From positions 168,710 through 232,709 of the forward strand of contig NZ_FWFK01000008.1 in the NCBI RefSeq assembly GCF_900172265.1: a DNA stretch of 64,000 bases. Direction: 5' to 3'. The notes under the pieces were generated by a model. It was not told the origin of the DNA. It saw nothing but the letters and a program-made list of their open reading frames with translations, and ran no database searches. Origin of the DNA: Roseivivax jejudonensis. Lineage in GTDB: Bacteria > Pseudomonadota > Alphaproteobacteria > Rhodobacterales > Rhodobacteraceae. Shown here one piece after another: positions 44,452 to 52,225 of this stretch (its first letter is position 1; every line of letters starts with the position of its first letter). A program made the translations under genes and the position numbers.

Positions 44452-45518
44452 GCGTGACCCTGACCCGTGACGCGGTTCTCGCCGCAATGAAAGACATCAC
44501 CGATCCCGTGTCCGGCAGCGATATCGTCGCCGCCGGCCTCGTCCGCGCGCTGTCGGTCGAGGGCGGCGCCGTGCGCTTCGTGCTCGAGATCGATCCCGCA
44601 AAGGCCGACACCTACGGGCCGGTCCGCGATTCCTGCGAGGCGGCGGTCAAGGCGCTCGACGGCGCCGGGCCGGTGTCGGTCGTGCTGACCGGTCACTCCG
44701 CGCCCAAGCCGCCGCCCGACCTCAAGGCCCAGAAAGCCAAGCCGCAGGGACCCCAGAGCGTGCCCGGGATCGACCGCATCGTCGCGATCGCCTCCGGCAA
44801 GGGCGGTGTCGGGAAATCCACCGTATCGGCGAATCTCGCCTGCGCGCTGGCGGCCGAGGGTCGCCGCGTCGGCCTGCTCGACGCCGACGTCTACGGCCCG
44901 TCGCAGCCGCGCATGCTCGGGGTCTCCGGTCGCCCGGCGAGCCCGGACGGCAAGACCATCCTGCCGCTGCGGAACTTCGGCGTCACGATGATGTCGATCG
45001 GGCTGATGACCAACGAGCGCGAGGCCGTCGTCTGGCGCGGCCCGATGCTCATGGGCGCGCTGCAGCAGATGATGAACCAGGTGCAGTGGGGCGCGCTCGA
45101 CGTGCTGATCGTCGACCTTCCGCCCGGCACCGGCGACGTGGCCATGACGCTGGCGCAGAAGTTCACCCTCGACGGCGCGATCGTGGTGTCGACACCGCAG
45201 GACGTGGCGCTCCTCGACGCGCGCAAGGGGATCGACATGTTCGCCAAGCTCGGCACGCCGATCCACGGCCTGATCGAGAACATGTCGACCCATGTCTGCT
45301 CGAACTGCGGTCACGAGGAGCACATCTTCGGACATGGTGGCGTCGCCCGCGAGGCCGATGCGATGGGCGTCCCGCTCCTGGCGGAGATCCCGCTCCATCT
45401 CGACATCCGCACTGCCGCGGATGGCGGGGCGCCGATCGTGGTGTCGAAACCCGACAGCGCGCAGGCGCGGGCCTTCCGGGATCTCGCGCGCCAGCTCGTC
45501 GGCGCGGGACAGGCATGA
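44448..45518 (+). CDS. Mrp/NBP35-type iron-sulfur carrier ATPase
   Basis: This 356-residue P-loop protein has an N-terminal DUF59/MIP18-like domain (LTRDAVLAAMKDITDPVSG) and a linker with KPQGPQSVPGID. The ATPase domain carries the deviant Walker A SGKGGVGKST and a CxxC (HVCSNCGHEEHIFG) that binds a bridging [4Fe-4S] cluster. Such proteins carry clusters to apo-enzymes, here plausibly the formate dehydrogenase set. GTG at 44448 overlaps the DUF6494 stop; a second GTG at 44454 is also possible. Confidence 0.93.
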   Translation: MSVTLTRDAVLAAMKDITDPVSGSDIVAAGLVRALSVEGGAVRFVLEIDPAKADTYGPVRDSCEAAVKALDGAGPVSVVLTGHSAPKPPPDLKAQKAKPQGPQSVPGIDRIVAIASGKGGVGKSTVSANLACALAAEGRRVGLLDADVYGPSQPRMLGVSGRPASPDGKTILPLRNFGVTMMSIGLMTNEREAVVWRGPMLMGALQQMMNQVQWGALDVLIVDLPPGTGDVAMTLAQKFTLDGAIVVSTPQDVALLDARKGIDMFAKLGTPIHGLIENMSTHVCSNCGHEEHIFGHGGVAREADAMGVPLLAEIPLHLDIRTAADGGAPIVVSKPDSAQARAFRDLARQLVGAGQA

Positions 45519-46222
45519 GCCTCGCCGCCACGCCCGCCTTCCCGCCGCTCCTCGACGGGCGGGCGGTGGCGGGCGATCCGTTCGCCGCGGCGCGCGACGC
45601 CGCGCGCGTCGGCGCGGATCCGGGCCTCGTGCTCTTCGACCCGAGCGCCGAGGACATGGACGTGGCGCTCCTTCTCGCCCCCGAGGTGCCGCTCGAGGAG
45701 GCGGCAGCGATGCTGCCGCTGGCCGGCGTCGCGCTGCAGAACGCGCTCGGTGCGCTCGGACCGTCCGAGCTTCCGGTCCATCTCGACTGGGATGGCACCG
45801 TGCGGGTGAACGGCGGCCGCTGCGGCCGCGTGCGCGCCGCCATCCCGGCAACACGCCCCGGCGCGGTGCCGGACTGGCTGGTGATCGGCGCGGCCCTCCG
45901 GGTCCGCCCGCGCTCCGACGACGGCGGCGCGACGCCCGAGGACACCGCGCTTCATGCCGAGGGCTGCGGCGACATCGCCCCGCTCGATCTCGTCGAGACC
46001 TGGGCACGGCACGCGCTCCTCTGGATCCACCGATGGGAGGAAGAGGGAATTGCGCCGCTTCACCGCGACTGGACGGCGCTGGCCCACGGCCTCGGCGGCC
46101 CGATCCGCGCCGGCGGCCACGAGGGCACCTTCCTCGGCCTCGACGAGCGGCTCGGCTGCCTCGTCAAGACCGGCTCGGGCACACGGCTCGTGCCCCTGAC
46201 AACGCTCCTGGAGGAGACATGA
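45515..46222 (+). CDS. Biotin/lipoate protein ligase-like protein (DUF4444 type)
   Basis: This 235-residue protein has a fold like the BPL/LplA/LipB superfamily (HLDWDGTVRVNGGRCGRVRAA) followed by a DUF4444-like C-terminal part (GHEGTFLGLDERLGCLVKT). The lysine expected in the VNGxK segment of active ligases is absent, as is an RRxxGGG motif. It is therefore likely a non-catalytic relative or one with a changed reaction. It overlaps the Mrp-type gene and the DUF6505 gene by ATGA. Confidence 0.75.
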   Translation: MSLAATPAFPPLLDGRAVAGDPFAAARDAARVGADPGLVLFDPSAEDMDVALLLAPEVPLEEAAAMLPLAGVALQNALGALGPSELPVHLDWDGTVRVNGGRCGRVRAAIPATRPGAVPDWLVIGAALRVRPRSDDGGATPEDTALHAEGCGDIAPLDLVETWARHALLWIHRWEEEGIAPLHRDWTALAHGLGGPIRAGGHEGTFLGLDERLGCLVKTGSGTRLVPLTTLLEET

Positions 46223-46701
46223 AACTCGCCCGAGCGATCCATTTCGACGAAAGCGACATGCGCGTCTTCGCGCGGCCGGCGCGCACCGGCGAATGGTGCA
46301 TCGCCGGCGGCTTCGAGTTCTCGGACTGGAGCGAGGCCGATCTCGCCGGCAAGGCGCGGCAGGCCTTTGCCAACGGCTGGCTCGGAGTCGAGACATTCGG
46401 CCGGGTCACCTTCGTCGCCGTGACCTCCATCGAGCCCGCCGAACGCGACGCCTGCATCGAGGCGCTCGCCACGCACTTCGTCGAGATCTACGGCGCGCCC
46501 TCTCTCGAGGCCGCACACGGCGTCGCCGAGCGCGAGATCGACGACATGGCCGATCTCTGCGACGAGCATCCGGCCAACACGCTCCTGACCGTCTCGCGCG
46601 AGCTGACAGAGGCCGGCGTGCGCGAAGCCTACCGCGTCATCGACGTCACCGAGGCGGATCTCGATCAGGTCGCGATTCACGGCAGCCTCGACGACGAGTG
46701 A
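46219..46701 (+). CDS. DUF6505 family protein
   Basis: This 160-residue soluble acidic protein starts MKLARAIHFDESDMRVF and contains ARTGEWCIAGGFEFSDW and ITDLCDEH-like DDMADLCDEHPANTLLTVSREL. I recognise the family as DUF6505, which travels with formate dehydrogenase genes. GAGGAG precedes the ATG, which overlaps the previous stop. It is the last gene of the DUF6494-Mrp-ligase-like-DUF6505 operon. The function is unknown. Confidence 0.8.
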   Translation: MKLARAIHFDESDMRVFARPARTGEWCIAGGFEFSDWSEADLAGKARQAFANGWLGVETFGRVTFVAVTSIEPAERDACIEALATHFVEIYGAPSLEAAHGVAEREIDDMADLCDEHPANTLLTVSRELTEAGVREAYRVIDVTEADLDQVAIHGSLDDE

Positions 46702-46827
46702 CCGCGCCGCCCCTGCACCGCGCCGTCATGCGCGACAGCGCCGCACGATAGGCGGGCCCGGCAGCCACCCGGCCGCTCTGCCGGTACGCAGGGACGCGTG
46801 GCCCGTTCTTCTTGGCCGAAATACTCC

Positions 46828-46858
46828 GGGGAGCGCGAGGGGCCGGCCCCTCGCTCCC
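46828..46858. terminator. Hairpin with Rhodobacteraceae extragenic repeat flank
   Basis: A near-perfect hairpin, GGGAGCGC-GAGGGG-CCGG-CCCCTC-GCTCCC with one bulged base, follows the flank CTTGGCCGAAATACTCC. That flank and hairpin together look like an intergenic repeat I know from Rhodobacteraceae genomes. It sits between two converging genes (DUF6505 and the SARP-like regulator) and probably terminates both. Confidence 0.6.
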
Positions 46859-46902
46859 GCCGGTTCAGCCGCCGCGCCGGTCGGGTCCGGCGCGCCGCAT
46901 CC

Positions 46903-48504
46903 TCACAGGAGCGCGCGCACCGGCTCAAGCATTCCCTTCGAGCGCAGCGTCCGCACCGGGTAGCTCTCGTCGTTGACGAAGCGGTCGAGCGAGAAGCCCG
47001 GCTCGATCCGGGTCAGCCGCTGGGACGCGGCGAGGGCGCGGTCGTACTGACCGTCGAGCGCGTAGAGCGCGATCAGGTGGCGATGCGCCGGGCGGAAGGA
47101 CGGCGCGGCGCGTGCCGCGGCCTCGCCCGCCTCGATGGCGAGGTGCGGGCGGTCGCAGGCGACGCAGACGATGCAGTGGTAGAGGTCCCACCATTGTCGG
47201 AACGGCGAGAAGCGGGCGATCTCGCGCGCGCGCTGCGACAGGTCGATCGCCTCGCGCGCGTCGCCCGCCAGCATCCGGCTCACCGACAGCGACAGCCAGC
47301 CGAACCCGCTGGTGGGATTGCGCTCGACCGATTGCTGCGCGAGGTCGAGCCCGCCATTGGCGTCGCCGAGCGCCATCACCCGCACCTGGCTCAGCAAGGC
47401 GTGGACAAGCGCGTTGTCGGCGCCTTCCTCGAGTGCGCGGTGATTGAGCTCGATCATCTCGTCGCGCAGCGCCTGCGCGTCGGGTTCGAACAGCTCGATC
47501 ATCTGGATGGTCCGGATCAGGCTGCGCCACGCGGTGTAGACGCCGTTCTGGTCGGCCGCGTAGGCCTGCGACAGGAGTGTGTCGGCCTCGCGCAGGGCGT
47601 CTGGCTCGAAACTGAACATGCGGTAGAGTGCCAGCCGCGACAGCATCGTCGCGCGCGCCTCGGGGCGGGCGCGCTCGATCGTCTCGGGCAATTTCGACAG
47701 CGCACGGTCCGCGGCTTCGAACACCACGGCCGACACGGCGGCCTGCGAGGTCAGGATGTCGTTGACGTCCTGCACGACGTGCAGCTTGGTGAACAGCAGG
47801 CGGGCCGAGGGCACGTGTTCGACGCGGATATAGACCCGCGTGCCCTCATCGGCGCCCAGAAGGTCGCAAGAGATCTCTAGGTCGCCGACGATGTCCTCCG
47901 GCGCATCGATGGCGCGGCCCGACCGGCGCCACGCGCGCACCTGCTCGGAGATGTTCTCGCCGATCTGGTTGGCCAGCACCTCGCCGATGAGCGCGATCGT
48001 CGCGTCGTCGTGCACGGTGGTCCTGCAGCGCATCATCAGGCCGCCCGGCGCGCCGGGGCGCGCGGCCTCGATCCGCGCGGCGAAGCGCGATCGCTCGGCA
48101 CGCAGCCAGTCCTCGAACTCGGAGTCGCGCACGTCGAGCCCCTCGAGCAGCTCGTGCGCGGCCTCGTAATCGATTTCGTGCTCGAGGAGGTCCACCGTGA
48201 TCCGCCCGGCATCGAGCCCGACCGACGCACGGTCGGCCGACAGGATGTCCGCCGCGTCACCGAAGCCGGACCTGAGCTTCGCCAACGCCTGCCGCAGGTT
48301 GGCGCTAGCCTGTTCCGGCGCGAAGCCGGACCACAACTTGTCCTCGATCCAGCGGCGCGGCCGGCGCATGCCGGGGCTGAGCGCGAGGAGGGCCAGAAGT
48401 CCTTGGTTCTTCGCGCCTTTCGGCGTGATGTCGCGGCCGTCGGCATCGCTGACCTGAAGCGGACCGATCAGCCGGACGCGGATCGTGCCTTGGGTGTCGG
48501 TCAC
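46903..48504 (-). CDS. SARP-like winged-helix transcriptional regulator with TPR domain
   Basis: This 533-residue regulator has an N-terminal OmpR-type winged helix (VRLIGPLQVSDADGRDI to about residue 100, with NLRQALAKLR). A middle segment with a CRTTV-type strand (about 155-260) and a C-terminal tetratricopeptide-like array follow. No ATPase or cyclase domain is visible. Start is GTG at 48504 with GGGGAG upstream. It is divergent from the haloperoxidase-like gene, with a 16-bp palindrome in the spacer, so local regulation is likely. Confidence 0.85.
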   Translation of the reverse strand: MTDTQGTIRVRLIGPLQVSDADGRDITPKGAKNQGLLALLALSPGMRRPRRWIEDKLWSGFAPEQASANLRQALAKLRSGFGDAADILSADRASVGLDAGRITVDLLEHEIDYEAAHELLEGLDVRDSEFEDWLRAERSRFAARIEAARPGAPGGLMMRCRTTVHDDATIALIGEVLANQIGENISEQVRAWRRSGRAIDAPEDIVGDLEISCDLLGADEGTRVYIRVEHVPSARLLFTKLHVVQDVNDILTSQAAVSAVVFEAADRALSKLPETIERARPEARATMLSRLALYRMFSFEPDALREADTLLSQAYAADQNGVYTAWRSLIRTIQMIELFEPDAQALRDEMIELNHRALEEGADNALVHALLSQVRVMALGDANGGLDLAQQSVERNPTSGFGWLSLSVSRMLAGDAREAIDLSQRAREIARFSPFRQWWDLYHCIVCVACDRPHLAIEAGEAAARAAPSFRPAHRHLIALYALDGQYDRALAASQRLTRIEPGFSLDRFVNDESYPVRTLRSKGMLEPVRALL

Positions 48505-48595
48505 GTCTCGGAATCTCCCCTGTGCCACGGCGTCCGCCGCCAGCGATGTTTCCGCAAAGCGTAGCAGCCTCTTGTGTAGCGGGCAATCTGCGTGA

Positions 48596-48611
48596 AACAT
48601 TCGTGAATGTT
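48596..48611. promoter_or_regulatory. 16-bp palindromic operator candidate
   Basis: AACATTC-GT-GAATGTT is a palindrome with perfect seven-base arms. It lies in the 186-base divergent spacer, about 80 bases upstream of the haloperoxidase-like ATG and 92 upstream of the regulator GTG. A regulator-binding site for the adjacent SARP-like protein is the simplest reading. Confidence 0.45.
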
Positions 48612-48690
48612 GCGGGGGTTGCGCGCAAACACGCTTCCGCACTGCCGCGGCTTCTGGCACGTCTTGTGATATTTCAACCGGAGATTGCGC

Positions 48691-49821
48691 ATGACGATTT
48701 TTGGCGGACAAGGCGGCCAGGGTGGCCAAGGTGGTCAGGGCGGCCAAGGGGGCCAGGGTGGCCAAGGCGGCCAGGGAGGCCAGGGCGGTCAGGGAGGCCA
48801 AGGCGGTCAGGGCGGCCAGGGTGGACAAGCCCATGCCGGCGGTCCGGCCTCGCCTTATCTCAGCGTCGCGCTGGCCGGCGCGCGCGATGGAACCATGCAT
48901 TACTGGGACGGCAGCGCCTCGCGTGTGCCCACGCAGACCGGCCGCGATTCGTGGGAGGCATTCCGGCGGCTCGACGCGTTCCCGCGGCGCGCGGTACTCG
49001 ACCAGGCGCTCGGCGCGCTGTTTGCGGTCGAGATCGCCGATCCCGCGGCGCCGAACGACAGCGCGGGCCTGAGCGTTGGCGGGACGTCTCTTGTCACACT
49101 GGAGAAGCCGTCGGACGCCTTTCTCGCAGAGCACCAGCTGTCCTACCTGCGCAGCTACGCCGATCTGCGGCTCGACCGTTTGGCCGAGATCCAGGTGCAG
49201 ACCTCGGACATCATGTCGTTCTACGGCACGGTCGGCTACATGCATCCCGACGCGACGAAGTGGTCGCACTGGATTTCGGCGGCGGTCCTGCGGCTCTGCA
49301 CGGCGCTCGAGATGCCGCTGAAGATGGCCTTCGACGTCGCCCGGCCGATCGCGATGTCCTACGAGGTTCAGCCCGTCATCCAGACGCCGGGGCACGGCGC
49401 GTGGCCCTCGGGGCATGCGACCGAGGCCTTCGCGACGGCGACGGTGCTGTCGCGGCTCTTCGTGCCGGATGATTTCGATCCGTCGGCTTCGATCAAGGCG
49501 GCGACGCCGCTCTATCGCCACGCGGCGCGCATCGCCGCAAACCGCACGGTGGCCGGGGTGCATTTCCCGACCGACAGCATGGCCGGCGCGGTGCTCGGCA
49601 CGACGCTGGCCGAGGCGTTGGTGAACCTTCTCGAGGGAGAGAAGACGACGCCGGCACGCACGTATCACGGCGCCGCCTACGCGGGCGACTTCACGCCGGA
49701 CGATTTGGCGCGTGCGCTGGACAATCCGAAGGTGATCTCGACCACCAAGCTCGAGCTGAAGGGTGTGACAGTGCCGCCCTGGCTCAAGACCCTCTGGGCC
49801 GAGGCCAGAGCCGAGAACTGA
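48691..49821 (+). CDS. PAP2/vanadium haloperoxidase-fold enzyme with GGQ-repeat N-terminus
   Basis: This 376-residue protein has fourteen Gly-Gly-Gln repeats at residues 5-46, a helical middle, and a complete vanadate/phosphate site. The site comprises Lys211-x6-Arg218-Pro219, PSGH at 239-242, and Arg285 with His291 in RTVAGVHFPTD. These are the three signatures shared by vanadium haloperoxidases and class A acid phosphatases; overall length and helix content favour the haloperoxidase side. No classical signal peptide is seen. GGAG precedes the ATG. Confidence 0.82.
   Translation: MTIFGGQGGQGGQGGQGGQGGQGGQGGQGGQGGQGGQGGQGGQGGQAHAGGPASPYLSVALAGARDGTMHYWDGSASRVPTQTGRDSWEAFRRLDAFPRRAVLDQALGALFAVEIADPAAPNDSAGLSVGGTSLVTLEKPSDAFLAEHQLSYLRSYADLRLDRLAEIQVQTSDIMSFYGTVGYMHPDATKWSHWISAAVLRLCTALEMPLKMAFDVARPIAMSYEVQPVIQTPGHGAWPSGHATEAFATATVLSRLFVPDDFDPSASIKAATPLYRHAARIAANRTVAGVHFPTDSMAGAVLGTTLAEALVNLLEGEKTTPARTYHGAAYAGDFTPDDLARALDNPKVISTTKLELKGVTVPPWLKTLWAEARAEN
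48703..48828 (+). repeat. Fourteen tandem 9-bp units encoding Gly-Gly-Gln
   Basis: This is an in-frame array of fourteen 9-base units (GGN GGN CAR) starting 12 bases into the gene. Units differ only at synonymous third positions (GGC, GGT, GGA, GGG; CAG, CAA). Copy-number change would keep the frame. It encodes a flexible Gly/Gln-rich N-terminal arm. Confidence 0.95.
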
Positions 49822-49827
49822 CGCTCG

Positions 49828-51909
49828 TCAGTCCGGAACGGGGTCCCGGCGGCGGCGCGCACCGGCGCCGGGATCGATCGTCACCGTGCCGAGCCGGGCG
49901 CTGTCCGACGGGATGGCCTGCCGCGCCGCGCGCACCTCTTTCTGGATTCGTCCGTCGGCATCGTCGCGCGCGGCTGCGCCGACATGGGTGGCCGAACGCG
50001 CGAGCGCGCGGCTGACCCGTGCCGCGGCGGCGCTCGTCCCGTTCAGGGCGGCTGCGCTCTCGGACAGGGTCCCGCTGGCAATGACGCCTTGAAGGGCGGT
50101 GCCCTCCTCGGCGATGGCCGACAGGGTCGGGCCGGGCACGCTCCAATCCGACCCCGCGGCGGTATAGCGGGCGGGGTAGGGCGTGCCGGTCTCGGCCGAT
50201 TGGCGCGCGGCGCCCACGCTCAGGATCTGCCGGCTCGATGCCGTGACGAGGGACGAATGGGTGCCGTTTCGCGTGATCGCGCTGTCGGGCCCGGGGGCCG
50301 AGTTGTCGCGTGTTTCCGCGTCCCAGCCATAGGCGTCCGTCGCATCGAAGTAGGATTGCCGCCCGAGCGGGCGGTATCCCGGCAAGCTGTCGTCCCGCTG
50401 CACCTGAAGGTGAACGGACGCGGCCGCACCGTCGCGGTAGCGGGTCGTGATCGACCAGCCGCCCGATGGGCAGGCCGGTTCGCCCGCCTTCATGCCCTCG
50501 GTCGGCGCGAGGGCGAGGACATAGCGGCTGTGCCGCATGGTGCCATCCGGATAGCTCCGGGTCGGAACGTGGTAGATCCGCGCGATTTCGGCGCCGTCGC
50601 GCCGCAGCGTGCGCCACGCGCCCTGCGGCACCGGCGCGATGTCGGGCGCCGTTCCCGGGGCGGAGAGCGCCACCTCCAGCCCGTCGCAATCCGCGCCCTC
50701 GCACGAGATCTCCACGAAGCTCGGCGTCAGGTCGCCGGGCTGCGCGCGCCAGAGGATCGTACGGTCGGTGTCGCTGCGCGCCTTTTCTGCCGGGTAGCCG
50801 ATTTCGGCGACCTGGCGCGTGCGGTAGGCGTTGCCGAAGGAGTGGACCACGCGCACGGGCTGGCCCGTCGCGCGCTCCCATGCTGCCACCTCGCTGGCGA
50901 TCTGGTATTCCGCGAAGCCTGTGCCGTCCTTCGGCCCGGCGAGCATTCCAAGCGACACGTTGATGATCACCGGGCGCTCGGACCCGAGTTCGTGCGCCCG
51001 CGCGAGACACCAGCGCACGGCGCGGACGAGGTAGCTCTCGAAATGCGTGCCGGACGTGTCCTCGATGGCCTCGGGCGGCAGCTGGACGGCGAGAAGCGGC
51101 CAGTCACGGGCGGGATCGCCGGCATCATGAGGGTCCGCGCCGGCGGCGAGGTCGAGGATCAGGGTGCCGTGGCTGGCCGACATCTCGACCGAGCGATGGG
51201 CGCCGCGTCCGCACAGATCCGCGTTGAGCCGGCCGTAACAGGTGGATTCGTCGAGCGCGTCGCGGTCGAGAAGCGCGTCGATGTCGGCGCGGGTGAGCAC
51301 GCGGCCGGTGCTGGCGCGTCTGGAATCGGCCGCGTCGGTCTGCATCCGTTCATCCGATTGCAGCCAGACCGCATGAAACCGGGTGCGTTCACGGGTGCCG
51401 TCAGTGCGGCGAAAGCGGCGGTTGAGGAAGCCGATACCGTCGTCGATGACCGCCACGATCGGCGCGCGGCCCGCCGGAGCAGGCGCGGACGCGGCCGCCT
51501 CGGGCGTGGGCGCGGGCGCGGGCGCCGGGTCGAGGTCGACGGCCGGGCCGCGGTCGAGCATCGACCAGAGACCGCCTTCGGCGCCGTCGGGCGTGCCGAG
51601 CGCGCGAAAGAGCGCGTAGTCGTCGGGCAGATCGACCCACGGTGCGGTGCCCTCGATCCGGTGGGCGAGGCGCGCATACTCCTCGGGGTCCATGACGAAG
51701 GGCTGGTCGGGATCGTCGACGAGATCACGCAGCCGCGTCCGGGTGTCCGCCGTCGCCGGGTCGAGCCGCACGAAGATCGGCTCGTACCAGTTGCGGGTCC
51801 GGGCGTCCGCCGGCGCCAGCGCGCGGCGCCGTGCTTGCACGAGGCGCGTGAAATCGACGTAGCCATCCCAGAAATCGGCGGCCTCTGCGTCGGACCATGT
51901 CAGAGCCAT
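49828..51909 (-). CDS. S8 family subtilisin-like serine protease
   Basis: This 693-residue protein has an N-terminal domain of about 150 residues with no signal peptide (starts MALTWSDAEAADFWDGY), a Pro/Ala linker, then the catalytic triad. The triad is Asp156 in VIDDGIG, His247 in SASHGTL and Ser626 in LNGTSAAAA, with Asn360 in HSFGNA as oxyanion residue. An insert of about 230 residues between Asn360 and Ser626 looks beta-rich. It converges on the haloperoxidase-like gene (six-base gap). ATG at 51909. Confidence 0.85.
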   Translation of the reverse strand: MALTWSDAEAADFWDGYVDFTRLVQARRRALAPADARTRNWYEPIFVRLDPATADTRTRLRDLVDDPDQPFVMDPEEYARLAHRIEGTAPWVDLPDDYALFRALGTPDGAEGGLWSMLDRGPAVDLDPAPAPAPTPEAAASAPAPAGRAPIVAVIDDGIGFLNRRFRRTDGTRERTRFHAVWLQSDERMQTDAADSRRASTGRVLTRADIDALLDRDALDESTCYGRLNADLCGRGAHRSVEMSASHGTLILDLAAGADPHDAGDPARDWPLLAVQLPPEAIEDTSGTHFESYLVRAVRWCLARAHELGSERPVIINVSLGMLAGPKDGTGFAEYQIASEVAAWERATGQPVRVVHSFGNAYRTRQVAEIGYPAEKARSDTDRTILWRAQPGDLTPSFVEISCEGADCDGLEVALSAPGTAPDIAPVPQGAWRTLRRDGAEIARIYHVPTRSYPDGTMRHSRYVLALAPTEGMKAGEPACPSGGWSITTRYRDGAAASVHLQVQRDDSLPGYRPLGRQSYFDATDAYGWDAETRDNSAPGPDSAITRNGTHSSLVTASSRQILSVGAARQSAETGTPYPARYTAAGSDWSVPGPTLSAIAEEGTALQGVIASGTLSESAAALNGTSAAAARVSRALARSATHVGAAARDDADGRIQKEVRAARQAIPSDSARLGTVTIDPGAGARRRRDPVPD

Positions 51910-52225
51910 GAATATCCGCTCCCGTTCCGTGATCGAAAATACTCGACGAATAACTGAAGTGAACGTTGGAGTGGTCGGTTGGTCAAGCCTTTCGCCCTTT
52001 GGTTGCTGGGATAGCGCGCGCGTTGGTCGGTCCGATTTGTGCCAGCATGAAAGAGTCACGCTCTTCTTGCGCAGGAATCACGGAAAGATAACGCGACTGC
52101 CTCAAGAAGGTCGTTAATAAGTCTTTACGCAACGTCACCCTAACGCCTGCCTGACCGCCAGTTTTGTCGGTACTCCGTCGTGCTGCTCGCCACGGAAGTG
52201 CCGCCCGCGTTCCAAGGAGTTCGAC
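51910..52225. other. Divergent spacer, protease / 423-aa gene
   Basis: This 316-base divergent region is clearly AT-richer than its surroundings, notably 51925-51965 and 52075-52130. It contains AAGAG-TCACG-CTCTT (an inverted repeat near 52045) and must carry promoters for the protease and the 423-residue protein. I could not assign -35/-10 boxes with confidence, and no small gene is evident. Confidence 0.4.

Noticed and set aside
48703..48828. Tandem repeats as a CRISPR array or phase-variable tract
   Set aside because: Units are 9 bp without spacers, and any unit change keeps the reading frame, so neither applies.
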